Source of the DNA: Pueribacillus sp041725775
Lineage (GTDB): Bacteria > Bacillota > Bacilli > Bacillales > UBA6769
Direction: 5' to 3'
DNA length: 64,000 nucleotides
Assembly (NCBI RefSeq): GCF_041725775.1
Contig: NZ_JBEUEL010000002.1
Location: 132,960 to 196,959, forward strand
Shown here: positions 44,277-52,211 of the stretch, one piece after another
Layout of the letters: each line of letters starts with the position of its first letter
Position numbering within the stretch: the first letter of the stretch is position 1
The notes under the pieces: model-generated
The model's database searches: none
The model's input: only the letters and a program-made list of their open reading frames with translations
What the model was told of the DNA's origin: nothing
Program-made: the position numbers and the translations under genes

Positions 44277-45332
44277 TTGACAAATATCGAAAAACGTTGT
44301 CTCAGCGTAATCGAAGATGCAGCTAACGAAGAAGCTTCCGACATCCACTTTCAACCGAAAAGAAAATCTGTTCATATTCAATTTCGCATCCGAGGTGAAA
44401 TTCAGCATTATGAACAACTGAGCGAGTTTTTGTACAACCGTATGTTATCACATTTTAAATTCCAGGCAAATATGGATATAGGCGAAAAGCGCAAACCACA
44501 AAACGGCGCTCTTACACTTTCCATTTTTAACGAACCGATAAACATTCGCCTTTCTACAGTACCAACACCTTATAACGAAAGCCTCGTACTACGTTTACTT
44601 CCTCAAAAGCACAACATCTCTTATCAAGACCTGTTCCTTTTTCCAGAGTCAGCAAAGCCATTACTATCCTATATACAGGAACCCCATGGGCTCATTTTAC
44701 TTACAGGTCCAACGGGCGCAGGGAAATCTACAACGATCTACTCATTACTTCAAGTTGCTGCTACAACATATAAACGAAGAATCCTAACGATCGAAGATCC
44801 AATCGAAATCCAAAATGACACTTTTACTCAAATGGAAGTAAACGAAAAAGCAGGAATTACTTTTTCTGAAGGAGTTAAGGCGAGTTTACGACAAGATCCG
44901 GACATCATTTTAGTCGGAGAAGTTCGTGATGAAGAGACAGCTAAAATTGCAGTAAAAGCAGCGTTAAGTGGACATCTAATCGTAACAACAATGCACGCTA
45001 AAAATACGCTCGGTGCAATATACCGTTTACTTAACTTTGGCATCCCGTTGTCTGATATTCAACAAACACTTATCGCGATCGCAACCCAAAAACTGATCAC
45101 TCCCGTTTGTGAACGTTGTGGTCATTACTGCAATCATAAACATCATAAGTTAAAACGGCTTGCACTAATCGAAATGCTATCAGAACAAAATTTAACCGAT
45201 ACAATACTTGCCATCCAACACAACAAACAACCACCTACATTTACTTCTACCTTACAAAATGAACTTGCCAAAGCCATTGAATACGGATTTTTACTGAAAA
45301 ATGAGAAAGAAAAGTGGATTGATATACGATGA
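44277..45332 (+). CDS. comGA: Competence type IV pilus assembly ATPase
   Basis: A 351-residue GspE/PilB-type ATPase that powers the transformation pilus. N-terminal EEASDIHFQP and DIGEKRKPQNG, Walker A TGPTGAGKST (~143), Asp box and Walker B DPDIILVGEVRDEETAK (~204), then a His/Cys cluster CERCGHYCNH near 278. The start is read as TTG at 44277, after AAAGGATGG; ATG 44247 is in frame but lacks a site. First gene of comG; it overlaps comGB by 4 bp. Confidence 0.94.
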   Translation: MTNIEKRCLSVIEDAANEEASDIHFQPKRKSVHIQFRIRGEIQHYEQLSEFLYNRMLSHFKFQANMDIGEKRKPQNGALTLSIFNEPINIRLSTVPTPYNESLVLRLLPQKHNISYQDLFLFPESAKPLLSYIQEPHGLILLTGPTGAGKSTTIYSLLQVAATTYKRRILTIEDPIEIQNDTFTQMEVNEKAGITFSEGVKASLRQDPDIILVGEVRDEETAKIAVKAALSGHLIVTTMHAKNTLGAIYRLLNFGIPLSDIQQTLIAIATQKLITPVCERCGHYCNHKHHKLKRLALIEMLSEQNLTDTILAIQHNKQPPTFTSTLQNELAKAIEYGFLLKNEKEKWIDIR

Positions 45333-46357
45333 AAACAAAAAAATGGAAAAAGAAAGCCATGGGAGATTTTTTAATTCGTATCGGTCATTTTATGCAACGC
45401 GGATATTCCTTATCAAATAGTTTGGAACTTTATGCAATCAATGAGCGAAAAGAAATTCAAGAATATGTTGCTTTAATTCTTAAACAATTGAAAAATGGCG
45501 ACAAATTGCATGACATTTTAGACCGATTCGAATTTCCAAACGACATTGTTGCAAGCCTATACTTTTTCGAGCATTACGACTTGTCAGAAGGATTAATTCA
45601 TAGCGGGCAATTGCTTAAAAAGCGCGAAATGTTTAAAGACAGGCTGCAAAAAATTTTACAATATCCAATCTTTTTAATCTGGTTAACGAGTTTCATGGTT
45701 TATATGCTTTTTCGTTATTTACTTCCTCAATTTTCTAAATTGTATAACTCAGTTGGTAGCGGGCTTCCAAAAGCATCTCAAATCATTATTACAGTAGTTA
45801 AATCGTTTCCTTATGTTATGTTAGCGGGTGCATTCATTTTATTAGTATCCATATCATTCTACTTCATAAACCTACGTAACAAATCTCCACGAAAAAAACT
45901 TATGACATTGCTTCACTTACCATTCGTCCGAACCTTAACAAAACTTCTTGTCACACAGCGGTTTAGTTTAAATTTGAGTTCACTCCTACATGCGGGAGTT
46001 TCCATTAATGAAGCGATCCATATTTTTGAACGTCAAACTTACTCCCCATTTTTTCAACAGGAGGCCATTGAAATTAAATTTCGCCTCTTAAGTGGTGAAT
46101 CGCTAGAAGATATTTTGTTAGATCGCAGTTTATACCAAAGTGAACTAAGTGCGATTATTAAACACGGACAGATCAATGGGCACTTAGCTGATGAATTGAC
46201 AATTTATGCTGAAATTTTATTTAACAAAATTGAAGAATTTATTATCAAAACGCTAAATGTCATTCAACCAGTTATCTTTACAATTGTAGGGCTTATCGTA
46301 CTACTTATGTTTTTAGCTGTCATGCTACCAATGCTTCAGTTCATACAAACTTTATAG
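45329..46357 (+). CDS. comGB: Competence pilus inner-membrane platform protein
   Basis: A 342-residue GspF/PilC-like protein with two GspF domains (about 15-130 and 205-330) and three membrane helices, one near 110-130, one near 160-185 and one at the C-terminus. The ATG overlaps the comGA stop (ATGA). It appears intact. The next com gene lies 3.2 kb away beyond an insertion. Confidence 0.92.
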   Translation: MKTKKWKKKAMGDFLIRIGHFMQRGYSLSNSLELYAINERKEIQEYVALILKQLKNGDKLHDILDRFEFPNDIVASLYFFEHYDLSEGLIHSGQLLKKREMFKDRLQKILQYPIFLIWLTSFMVYMLFRYLLPQFSKLYNSVGSGLPKASQIIITVVKSFPYVMLAGAFILLVSISFYFINLRNKSPRKKLMTLLHLPFVRTLTKLLVTQRFSLNLSSLLHAGVSINEAIHIFERQTYSPFFQQEAIEIKFRLLSGESLEDILLDRSLYQSELSAIIKHGQINGHLADELTIYAEILFNKIEEFIIKTLNVIQPVIFTIVGLIVLLMFLAVMLPMLQFIQTL

Positions 46358-46399
46358 AAAGCATTCCTGTAATGAAGAAATTTGAGGTTTAACAAAAAA

Positions 46400-46469
46400 T
46401 AGCCTCCTTGGTATAGTACAGGATGTCGATGCATCGACTCCGAAATTAGAAAACCAAGGAGGAATCAAA
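46400..46469 (+). other. Leader of the IS110 remnant: nested inverted repeats over the ribosome site
   Basis: CCTCCTTGGT (46403-46412) pairs with ACCAAGGAGG (46453-46462), which contains the transposase ribosome site. Between them is a 14-bp perfect palindrome at 46425-46438. In IS110-family elements the non-coding end next to the transposase encodes the bridge RNA, so this may be what remains of one. Confidence 0.5.
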
Positions 46470-46946
46470 ATGAATTATACGCAAAATCAAAAAATCACGC
46501 AAATCACACCATCAACCTTAATTATTGGCATTGATATCGCCAAAGACAAACACGTCGCACGTGCACAAGATGATCGAGGAATCGAATTTGGTAAACGATT
46601 GGTCTTTGACAACCGAATCAACGGCTTTGAGCGATTGTTGGAATGGGTTCAATCCCACATGAAAGAACACTAGAAAGACCATGTCATTTTTGGTGTAGAG
46701 CCAACAGGACAGTTCTGGCTTAATCATGCCCATTATCTCAAGGTGCGGAGTTATGACTTTGTACTCGTCAATCCGATGCATGTTAAGAAAAGCAAAGAAC
46801 TTGATGATAACTCGCCAACAAAGAATGACACAAAAGATGCGAAGGTGATTGCACAGCTCGTTAAAGACGGGCGATACTCTGTACCCAACTTACTCGAAGG
46901 CTGTACCTACGTCAATATTTTGGACACAAAAAAGTTAAATTTTTAG
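46470..46946 (+). pseudogene. IS110-family transposase, broken and truncated
   Basis: About 158 codons of the DEDD catalytic domain: GIDIAKDKHVA (~23-33), FGVEPTGQFW (~73-82), and the pair NDTKDAKVIAQLVKDGRYS (~112-130). A TAG at 46671 interrupts the frame after 67 codons and the frame resumes directly, so it is a point nonsense change. Homology stops near LLEG (~135); the remaining two thirds, including the serine-bearing Tnp_20 domain, are absent. The element cannot move on its own. It lies about 110 bp after the comGB stop. Confidence 0.85.
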
Positions 46947-47119
46947 ATTGTTCTTTCAAAATATTTATATCAAACTGCTGGGGCTTGACATGGAGCCACT
47001 GCGGGCAAGATTTCCAAGCCATGGAACTAGTCATCATAAAACATTGCTGGCTTGCCAAAAAAGGCTATCATGCCTGTCTCTCCATGTAAAGCCGTGCAGT
47101 GAATGTATGTTCAAAATTA

Positions 47120-47249
47120 TCACACAGCACAAGTATATAAATCTTCCACTTCTTGTGGTGTTTTATAACCAATGCTACCGTGGATTCTTTTGCGGTTGTA
47201 CCAACCTTCGATATATTGAAATAACGCTTCTTCGATGGTCTTTCAGAAA
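47120..47249 (-). pseudogene. IS3-family transposase (OrfB), C-terminal fragment
   Basis: Translation on the minus strand gives about 42 codons reading KTIEEALFQYIEGWYNRKR then IHGSIGYKTPQEVEDLYTCAV and a TGA stop. This is the conserved C-terminal end of the IS3/IS150 DDE integrase (rve_3 region). Upstream the frame is cut by a stop at once, so only the tail survives. It abuts the IS110 remnant in the opposite orientation. Confidence 0.85.
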
Positions 47250-47727
47250 GACCCAAGCGAGGTGGAGAAAGTCCATAAAGAACTTGATTGGGCTGTGGAT
47301 CTTCAGCAACTCATCGTACTTTTTTGATGATGCTTTTGAAAAAAACAATAAGAAATTCAAAAAGCTAATTAAAGTCAACTCCAACAATGGATTGCAGGTT
47401 TACCAATTACATTAAAGCTTACCTGCCTAATTTGAGCTGCGAATGTTGGGTAATATTTGTAAGAATCATTTCTCATTACAGTTATTAAGAAAGACCTAGA
47501 ACTTTACGCAATAAAAACTAAAATCATGTTTATAGGAGTCTCGTATAAATTCATTATTTTATGAAAAAACCGACAAAATTAGGTTGAGTATTTTAAGAAA
47601 CCTAAGTTTATAGGATTTTCAAACAAAAGAATAACATTTATCTTGGTAATTAAGGTCTACTAGATTAATATTAGGTAGCTTAAGATAAAAAGTTGACCAA
47701 ATCAAAAATTAAAGGAGGTATTTTAAG
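47250..47727. other. Non-coding remnant sequence between IS fragments and the surface gene
   Basis: About 480 bp. 47250-47415 keeps part of an open frame (ending KKLIKVNSNNGLQVYQLH) without a start or recognisable family. 47416-47705 is very AT-rich and serves as the upstream region of the surface gene. No intact gene. Confidence 0.5.
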
Positions 47728-49131
47728 ATTAAAACTCTTATGAATAAGGCAATAACTGCGATGTTCTATTTGTCGTTGGTCTTTATTTATGTATTTAGCA
47801 CGAATCAAGCAAATGCAGCGGTTAGAAGTCATGAGGTGGAAAAAACTTTTGACCTCAATTGTGGAACCCAAGTGCCAGGCGCTGATCCTTTTTTACAGCC
47901 AAGACCTGTAACAATTAAAACAAACGTGCCTGATGTGGTTGCACCGGGGGAAGAATTTCAATTAACAGATACCACGGTTATAGTAACTTTTCCAATGGAT
48001 ACAACTGGATATGACATCCCCCTTTCTGTTGATTTCGAAAATCCAAATTTCAACATAATTTCGAAGAATACTGATCATTCAATTCGCACATTTAGCTCGA
48101 ACTTTACATTGACAGTTCCCCCTAATACAATTAATCCTCAAACACATATTACGGATAAAAATGGAGTCAATGTAGGATTATTTACAGCGGGGGAAGAAGG
48201 AAAAGTGAAGCTAACATTTGGTGAAATTCATATGAATTTATTATTTCCATTAGGGGGACCAGACGATCCTGTTATCCCAATGAGTTTCTGGTGTGAGGTT
48301 CTAGAAGATACAGATACTACAGTTGCCACCGTTCCAATCGATAATGAAGCACCTGCCATCACGTTAAACGGTGATAACCCAATGATTGTTAAGCAAGGGG
48401 ATTCATATGAGGAACCTGGTGCAACTGCTCAAGATAACTTCGACGGCGATGTTTCTGATGATATTGAAATCTCTGGTGACGTTGATACAAACACAATCGG
48501 CACATATACGGTTACGTATATGGTGAGCGATAGTGTCGGTAATGTATCGACAGTCGAACGCACTGTAAACGTTGTTGAACCTTTCGGTTCATGGTACACA
48601 GGGGAAGGACCTCCGAATGATAGTCTCGGAACGAATGGAGATTCGTATCTCGACATTACAACTGGTGACGTGTACAAGCGTGGTCCGAACACATGGACAA
48701 AAGTAAGCAATCTGAAAGGTGACGATGGCAAACAAGGTTCTGCGATCCTCACTGGTTCAGGCGCACCATCTGCGGATGCCGGTAATGTCGGTGACTTGTA
48801 TCTCGATACGAATACAGGTGACGTGTACGAAAAAACGGCTGACGGATGGAAGAAAATAGCGAACTTACAAGGCCCTGCTGGTCCACAAGGTCCAAAAGGA
48901 CCGAAAGATTCTGATGGCTCAAGTGGCGGTAGTGGTTCAAACAATGATGGTAGCGAAAAAAGCAAAACAAAAACGTCAACAGGCAGTGATACAGATCCCA
49001 AAGGTAAATCTGCCCAAGGTGGAAAGCTACCAAAAACCGCAACGAGTCTGCCGACTCTCATTCTAATCGGTGCTCTTCTTGCAGCGACTGGTGGTGTCTT
49101 GTTCTTAAAACGCAGAAATAAAACAGCATAA
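47728..49131 (+). CDS. LPXTG-anchored surface protein with Ig-like and collagen-like segments
   Basis: About 463-467 residues. Signal peptide (AITAMFYLSLVFIYVFS) cut near NQANAA; an unrecognised beta-rich domain (~30-200); an Ig-like DUF5011-type domain (~210-285; EEPGATAQDNFDGDVSDDI, GTYTVTYMVSDSVGN); two repeats with GDSYLDITTGDVY and GDLYLDTNTGDVY; a short Gly-Pro-rich run (GPAGPQGPKGPK); a Ser/Gly/Lys linker; and LPKTA, hydrophobic helix and KRRNK tail for sortase. ATG is at 47740, but AAAGGAGGT (47711-47719) is about 20 bases away and is spaced ideally for an in-frame ATT at 47728, used here. It splits the comG operon; no sortase gene is near. A decayed copy of its 3' half is at 16.1 kb. 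Confidence 0.85.
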   Translation: MKTLMNKAITAMFYLSLVFIYVFSTNQANAAVRSHEVEKTFDLNCGTQVPGADPFLQPRPVTIKTNVPDVVAPGEEFQLTDTTVIVTFPMDTTGYDIPLSVDFENPNFNIISKNTDHSIRTFSSNFTLTVPPNTINPQTHITDKNGVNVGLFTAGEEGKVKLTFGEIHMNLLFPLGGPDDPVIPMSFWCEVLEDTDTTVATVPIDNEAPAITLNGDNPMIVKQGDSYEEPGATAQDNFDGDVSDDIEISGDVDTNTIGTYTVTYMVSDSVGNVSTVERTVNVVEPFGSWYTGEGPPNDSLGTNGDSYLDITTGDVYKRGPNTWTKVSNLKGDDGKQGSAILTGSGAPSADAGNVGDLYLDTNTGDVYEKTADGWKKIANLQGPAGPQGPKGPKDSDGSSGGSGSNNDGSEKSKTKTSTGSDTDPKGKSAQGGKLPKTATSLPTLILIGALLAATGGVLFLKRRNKTA

Positions 49132-49166
49132 ACGAATAACAATTTAAAAGACACAAGTGTAAGTAG

Positions 49167-49218
49167 ACTCCCTTCTAGTAAACGGGTTAAATCACCTAGA
49201 CTAAAAGGGAGTATTTTT
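49167..49218 (+). terminator. Terminator after the surface-protein gene
   Basis: A 13-bp stem with one mismatch (49167-49179 with 49200-49212), followed by ATTTTTAT. It would also block transcription running from comGA-comGB toward comGC. Confidence 0.85.
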
Positions 49219-49577
49219 ATGTCTAAGAGTCTTTTCGTTAAATATAAAATGAAAATCATCACAGATTATTTAACCTGTTATCCATCACTTGTCAATAACT
49301 GAAAAAAATTGTTCTTTACTTTTGAAGGAATTTGTTCTTTTCTGTAGAATGATTTAAGTGAAATAATATAGAAAAGGTAGGTGGTTTGTTGAAAATTTGT
49401 TAATTTTTTAAAATGCTTATGTTGACCCACTTTAATCTACTCTCAAATCGCCTGAATAACTTACCCTCGCTTTTTTCACATGATCAACTTCAACTATCTT
49501 TCTTTCCCTAACAACCCCATGGTTTTTATACTCAGAAAATTCAAATTTCAAAATTTTATATGAAAGGACAGTTTATT
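49219..49577. other. Intergenic region upstream of comGC
   Basis: About 360 bp, AT-rich, no gene. After the terminator at 49167-49218 any comGC-GG expression needs a promoter here. AAAA-N5-ATTT at about 49537-49549 is a near match to a ComK AT-box but lies very close to the ribosome site. I cannot name a promoter. Confidence 0.4.
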
Positions 49578-49922
49578 ATGAAAAGATATGTAACGAACGA
49601 TCAGGGCTTCACACTGATCGAGATGATGATTGTCTTAGCCATCATTTCTGTTTTGCTCCTAATCATCGTACCAAACATTACGAAAAACTCTAATGTCGCT
49701 AACGACAAAAGCTGTGAAGCGACGATAAAAATGGTACAAGGCCAAGTCGGTGTCTATATATCTGAACATAACGGTCAAAAACCTACAAGTATCAGTCAAC
49801 TTAGAGATTATATTGAAGACTATGACGTCAACGAAGGTATTAAATGCCCAGATGGCACTTACTTAGGTTTAAATGATGATGGCAAAGTGATTCAAACAAG
49901 GACTAAACCGAGCAATGGCTAA
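49578..49922 (+). CDS. comGC: Major competence pseudopilin ComGC
   Basis: A 114-residue prepilin with the ComC peptidase site in QGFTLIEMMIVLAII (cut before Phe), one N-terminal helix and the two cysteines (KSCEAT, IKCPDG) that form the intramolecular disulfide of ComGC. The ATG at 49578 follows GAAAGGAC. It overlaps comGD by 8 bp. The C-terminal tail (RTKPSNG) is intact. Confidence 0.93.
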   Translation: MKRYVTNDQGFTLIEMMIVLAIISVLLLIIVPNITKNSNVANDKSCEATIKMVQGQVGVYISEHNGQKPTSISQLRDYIEDYDVNEGIKCPDGTYLGLNDDGKVIQTRTKPSNG

Positions 49923-50346
49923 CGAAAAAGGTTACACATTATTTGAACTCATCATCGTCATCACAATACTTGGAATCGTGATTTTGATTGCCATCCCCTC
50001 ATTCACTCCGATATCAGAAGCACATGAAGTCGAACATTTTTTTGAACAGTTAGAAGATGATTTATATTTTACTCAAGTAACGGCTTTGTCAAGAGGAAAA
50101 CCAGTTTTGCTTGATTTTCGAACATCATCTTCTCTTTACCAAGTAAGAATGGACAATAAAGTAATCGTGCAGCGAAACTACCCTGAACATTTTACAGTTG
50201 AAAAAGGATCAATGAACACAACGATAGAGTTCAATTTAAATGGTAATATTCGAAATCCTGGAACGATCTTTGTTGATACGAACAACGGAAAATACAAATT
50301 GACGTTCCAGCTCGGTAAGGGGCGATTCGATGTTACAAAATTATAA
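49915..50346 (+). CDS. comGD: Minor competence pseudopilin ComGD
   Basis: A 143-residue pseudopilin with signal KGYTLFELIIVITILGIVIL and a C-terminal beta domain. The ATG overlaps the comGC stop. Order comGC-GD-GE-GF-GG is that of B. subtilis. Confidence 0.9.
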   Translation: MANEKGYTLFELIIVITILGIVILIAIPSFTPISEAHEVEHFFEQLEDDLYFTQVTALSRGKPVLLDFRTSSSLYQVRMDNKVIVQRNYPEHFTVEKGSMNTTIEFNLNGNIRNPGTIFVDTNNGKYKLTFQLGKGRFDVTKL

Positions 50347-50668
50347 AGGATTTACGTTTATAGAAGTGATGTTTTCACTCGTTATTGTCACGATAACCGT
50401 TGCTAGCACTGCCCCTGTTCTTTTCATCGTATTAAATGAAAGACAGACGGTAGCCGATCAACTAGCAGCGTATGAAATTCTTCAAAATAATTTTGAAGAA
50501 GCGCTCGCTAAAAATCTTAAAAACATATATGAAAAAACCATTGAGAAAAATGGAACAGTATTTTCGTTATATTCGGAATTGAACGAAGTACAATTAAAAA
50601 TTTGTGTCCAATGGGACGGTCGGAACGGAAGAGCATATGAAGAATGTGGAGTTATACGCTATGACTAG
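50330..50668 (+). CDS. comGE: Minor competence pseudopilin ComGE
   Basis: A 112-residue protein with a prepilin-type N-terminus (KGFTFIEVMFSLVIVTI) and a short charged C-terminal part. It overlaps comGD by 17 bp and comGF by 8 bp. Confidence 0.85.
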   Translation: MLQNYKGFTFIEVMFSLVIVTITVASTAPVLFIVLNERQTVADQLAAYEILQNNFEEALAKNLKNIYEKTIEKNGTVFSLYSELNEVQLKICVQWDGRNGRAYEECGVIRYD

Positions 50669-51095
50669 AGGAAATCGCGGCTTCACTTTATACGAAACGA
50701 TTGTTTCACTATTTTTATTGTCAGTTGTCATCATGATTGTTCCGTTAATTTTGGCTTATTTCAAGCAATCACATCCAGATAAATTACAAGTGAAAGAAGT
50801 TGAACTATTTTTTATGCAAATCAGCCGTGAAATTCACGGTGCAAAAAATATGTTTATTAATAATCATCATTTGATCGTTGTTTTAGACAATGGGGATCGA
50901 GCAAGTTATGAACAGTACAATGATCTCATTCGGCGTCGCGTCAATTTAAAAGGGCACGAAGTGATGCTCCAACATATTCAAACTGTCCATTATGAAGTAA
51001 ATGACACTATCGTTTCAATCCGAATTGAGGGAAAACGTGGCGAACAATATGAACGGAAATTTGCACTGATGGGTGATGGCAATGCTGAAACGTGA
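50661..51095 (+). CDS. comGF: Minor competence pseudopilin ComGF
   Basis: A 144-residue protein starting MTRGNRGFTLYETIVSLFLL, a prepilin-like signal, then ELFFMQISREIHGAKNM and ISYEQYN-like RASYEQYNDLIRRRVN typical of ComGF. I chose the ATG at 50661, which overlaps the comGE stop, over an open extension upstream. Confidence 0.87.
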   Translation: MTRGNRGFTLYETIVSLFLLSVVIMIVPLILAYFKQSHPDKLQVKEVELFFMQISREIHGAKNMFINNHHLIVVLDNGDRASYEQYNDLIRRRVNLKGHEVMLQHIQTVHYEVNDTIVSIRIEGKRGEQYERKFALMGDGNAET

Positions 51096-51459
51096 ACGAG
51101 GCTTTATTTTACCCCTTGTGATTATTTTATCCTTAATTTTTTCCGCGCTTGTTATCCACCAAATTGATTTGCTTGAAAGTGATCGACTTTTCTTTAAGGA
51201 ACGAAAAAATTATTTTCAACACGGACTGCTTCTTCAATCCGCTTCCAATGAATGGCTGTCACAACTAAAGAAATCCGATACAATAGAAGATAATGGACAG
51301 TTTGTATTTGAACTTGGAATTGTCACATATCGCGTCATGCGTTTAGACGAAAGGACAGTAACGGTCGAGTTCAAATCGACAACTGAATTAGCTGGTGAAC
51401 GAAAAGTAATAGTAACGTACGAATTAAAAACGAAAACAATGATAAAGTGGACGGAGTGA
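51076..51459 (+). CDS. comGG: Competence protein ComGG
   Basis: About 127 residues with a prepilin-like start (MLKRERGFILPLVIILSLIF) lacking the usual Glu at position +5, as is common for the GG/GspK-like minor pilin. Start options at 51073 (GTG), 51076 and 51082 (ATG) cannot be separated. Last com gene; aroK begins 5 bp after its stop. Confidence 0.82.
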   Translation: MAMLKRERGFILPLVIILSLIFSALVIHQIDLLESDRLFFKERKNYFQHGLLLQSASNEWLSQLKKSDTIEDNGQFVFELGIVTYRVMRLDERTVTVEFKSTTELAGERKVIVTYELKTKTMIKWTE

Positions 51460-51464
51460 CAGAA

Positions 51465-51974
51465 GTGAACGCCATTTATATTACTGGATTTATGGGTGCA
51501 GGAAAAACAACAGTTGGAAAAGTATTAAGTGAAAAAACAGGACTTCCCGTTTATGATAGTGATGAGTTCATTGTTGAACAAGAGAAACGCTCAATCGAGG
51601 AAATTTTCAAAGTGGAAGGTGAAGTATATTTTCGTGAAGCTGAATCGAGAGCATTACAATCCTTGCCTACGAAAAATGCGATTATTACAACCGGTGGAGG
51701 CATCATTCTGAAAAAAGAAAATCGCAAATTTATGAAAAAGAATGGAACGGTCTTATTTCTTTATTGTAGACCAGATGTAGTTTTTGAAAGATTAAGAGAA
51801 GACGATTCAAGACCGCTACTCGCTGGAAATAAAATGAAAGAAATAAACTCTCTCTTACAAGCACGATTACCCCTATATAAAGAAGCGGACTATACAATTG
51901 ATACGAGCTCGCTCACGATTGATGAAACCGTTCAAAAGATTATCACAATAGTGACTAAAAACGGAACAAATTGA
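51465..51974 (+). CDS. aroK: Shikimate kinase
   Basis: A 169-residue kinase that phosphorylates shikimate at O3 in aromatic amino acid synthesis. Walker A GFMGAGKTT (~7-15), DSDEFI (shikimate-binding Asp, ~32), TTGGGII (~75) and the LID arginine in DDSRPLLAG (~113). GTG at 51465 is eight bases after GGAG. In B. subtilis a comparable gene also follows this neighbourhood. Confidence 0.93.
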   Translation: MNAIYITGFMGAGKTTVGKVLSEKTGLPVYDSDEFIVEQEKRSIEEIFKVEGEVYFREAESRALQSLPTKNAIITTGGGIILKKENRKFMKKNGTVLFLYCRPDVVFERLREDDSRPLLAGNKMKEINSLLQARLPLYKEADYTIDTSSLTIDETVQKIITIVTKNGTN

Positions 51975-51999
51975 ACAAACTAGTAGCTAAGGTGATCAT

Positions 52000-52185
52000 A
52001 TGTCGAGCGATGATTATTTTAAGTATGTAACCGAAAGTATGCTTAAATACGTTCTCTCTTCAAAAGAAGAGAGAAAAGTTAATAAACAAATCAAAAAAGA
52101 ACGAAAAGAACCATTTACATTTCGTTGGTTTGGAATAATCCCCTTTCTCATCTCTTATCAGATGAGAAAAAAACGAAAAGGCTAA
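52000..52185 (+). CDS. yqzE: YqzE family small protein
   Basis: A 61-residue basic protein (MSSDDYFKYVTESMLKYV, FRWFGIIPFLISYQMRKKRK) that matches YqzE, found next to comG in Bacillaceae; function unknown. AAGGTGAT precedes the ATG. Its end overlaps the start of the terminator stem. Confidence 0.88.
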   Translation: MSSDDYFKYVTESMLKYVLSSKEERKVNKQIKKERKEPFTFRWFGIIPFLISYQMRKKRKG

Positions 52186-52211
52186 ATCAAGTTGTTGATT
52201 TAGCTTTTTGT
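52181..52211. terminator. Bidirectional terminator, yqzE / thiD
   Basis: GCTAAATCAA (52181-52190) pairs perfectly with TTGATTTAGC (52195-52204), followed by TTTTTG. Confidence 0.9.

Noticed and set aside
46948..47415. 155-codon open frame on the plus strand
   Set aside because: It runs across the IS110 end, antisense through the IS3 tail and into unrelated sequence, so it is a chance frame over mosaic debris.
48429..49262. 277-codon minus-strand frame opposite the surface gene
   Set aside because: It arises from the repetitive Gly/Pro/Asp codon pattern of the real gene. No ribosome site, low-complexity product.
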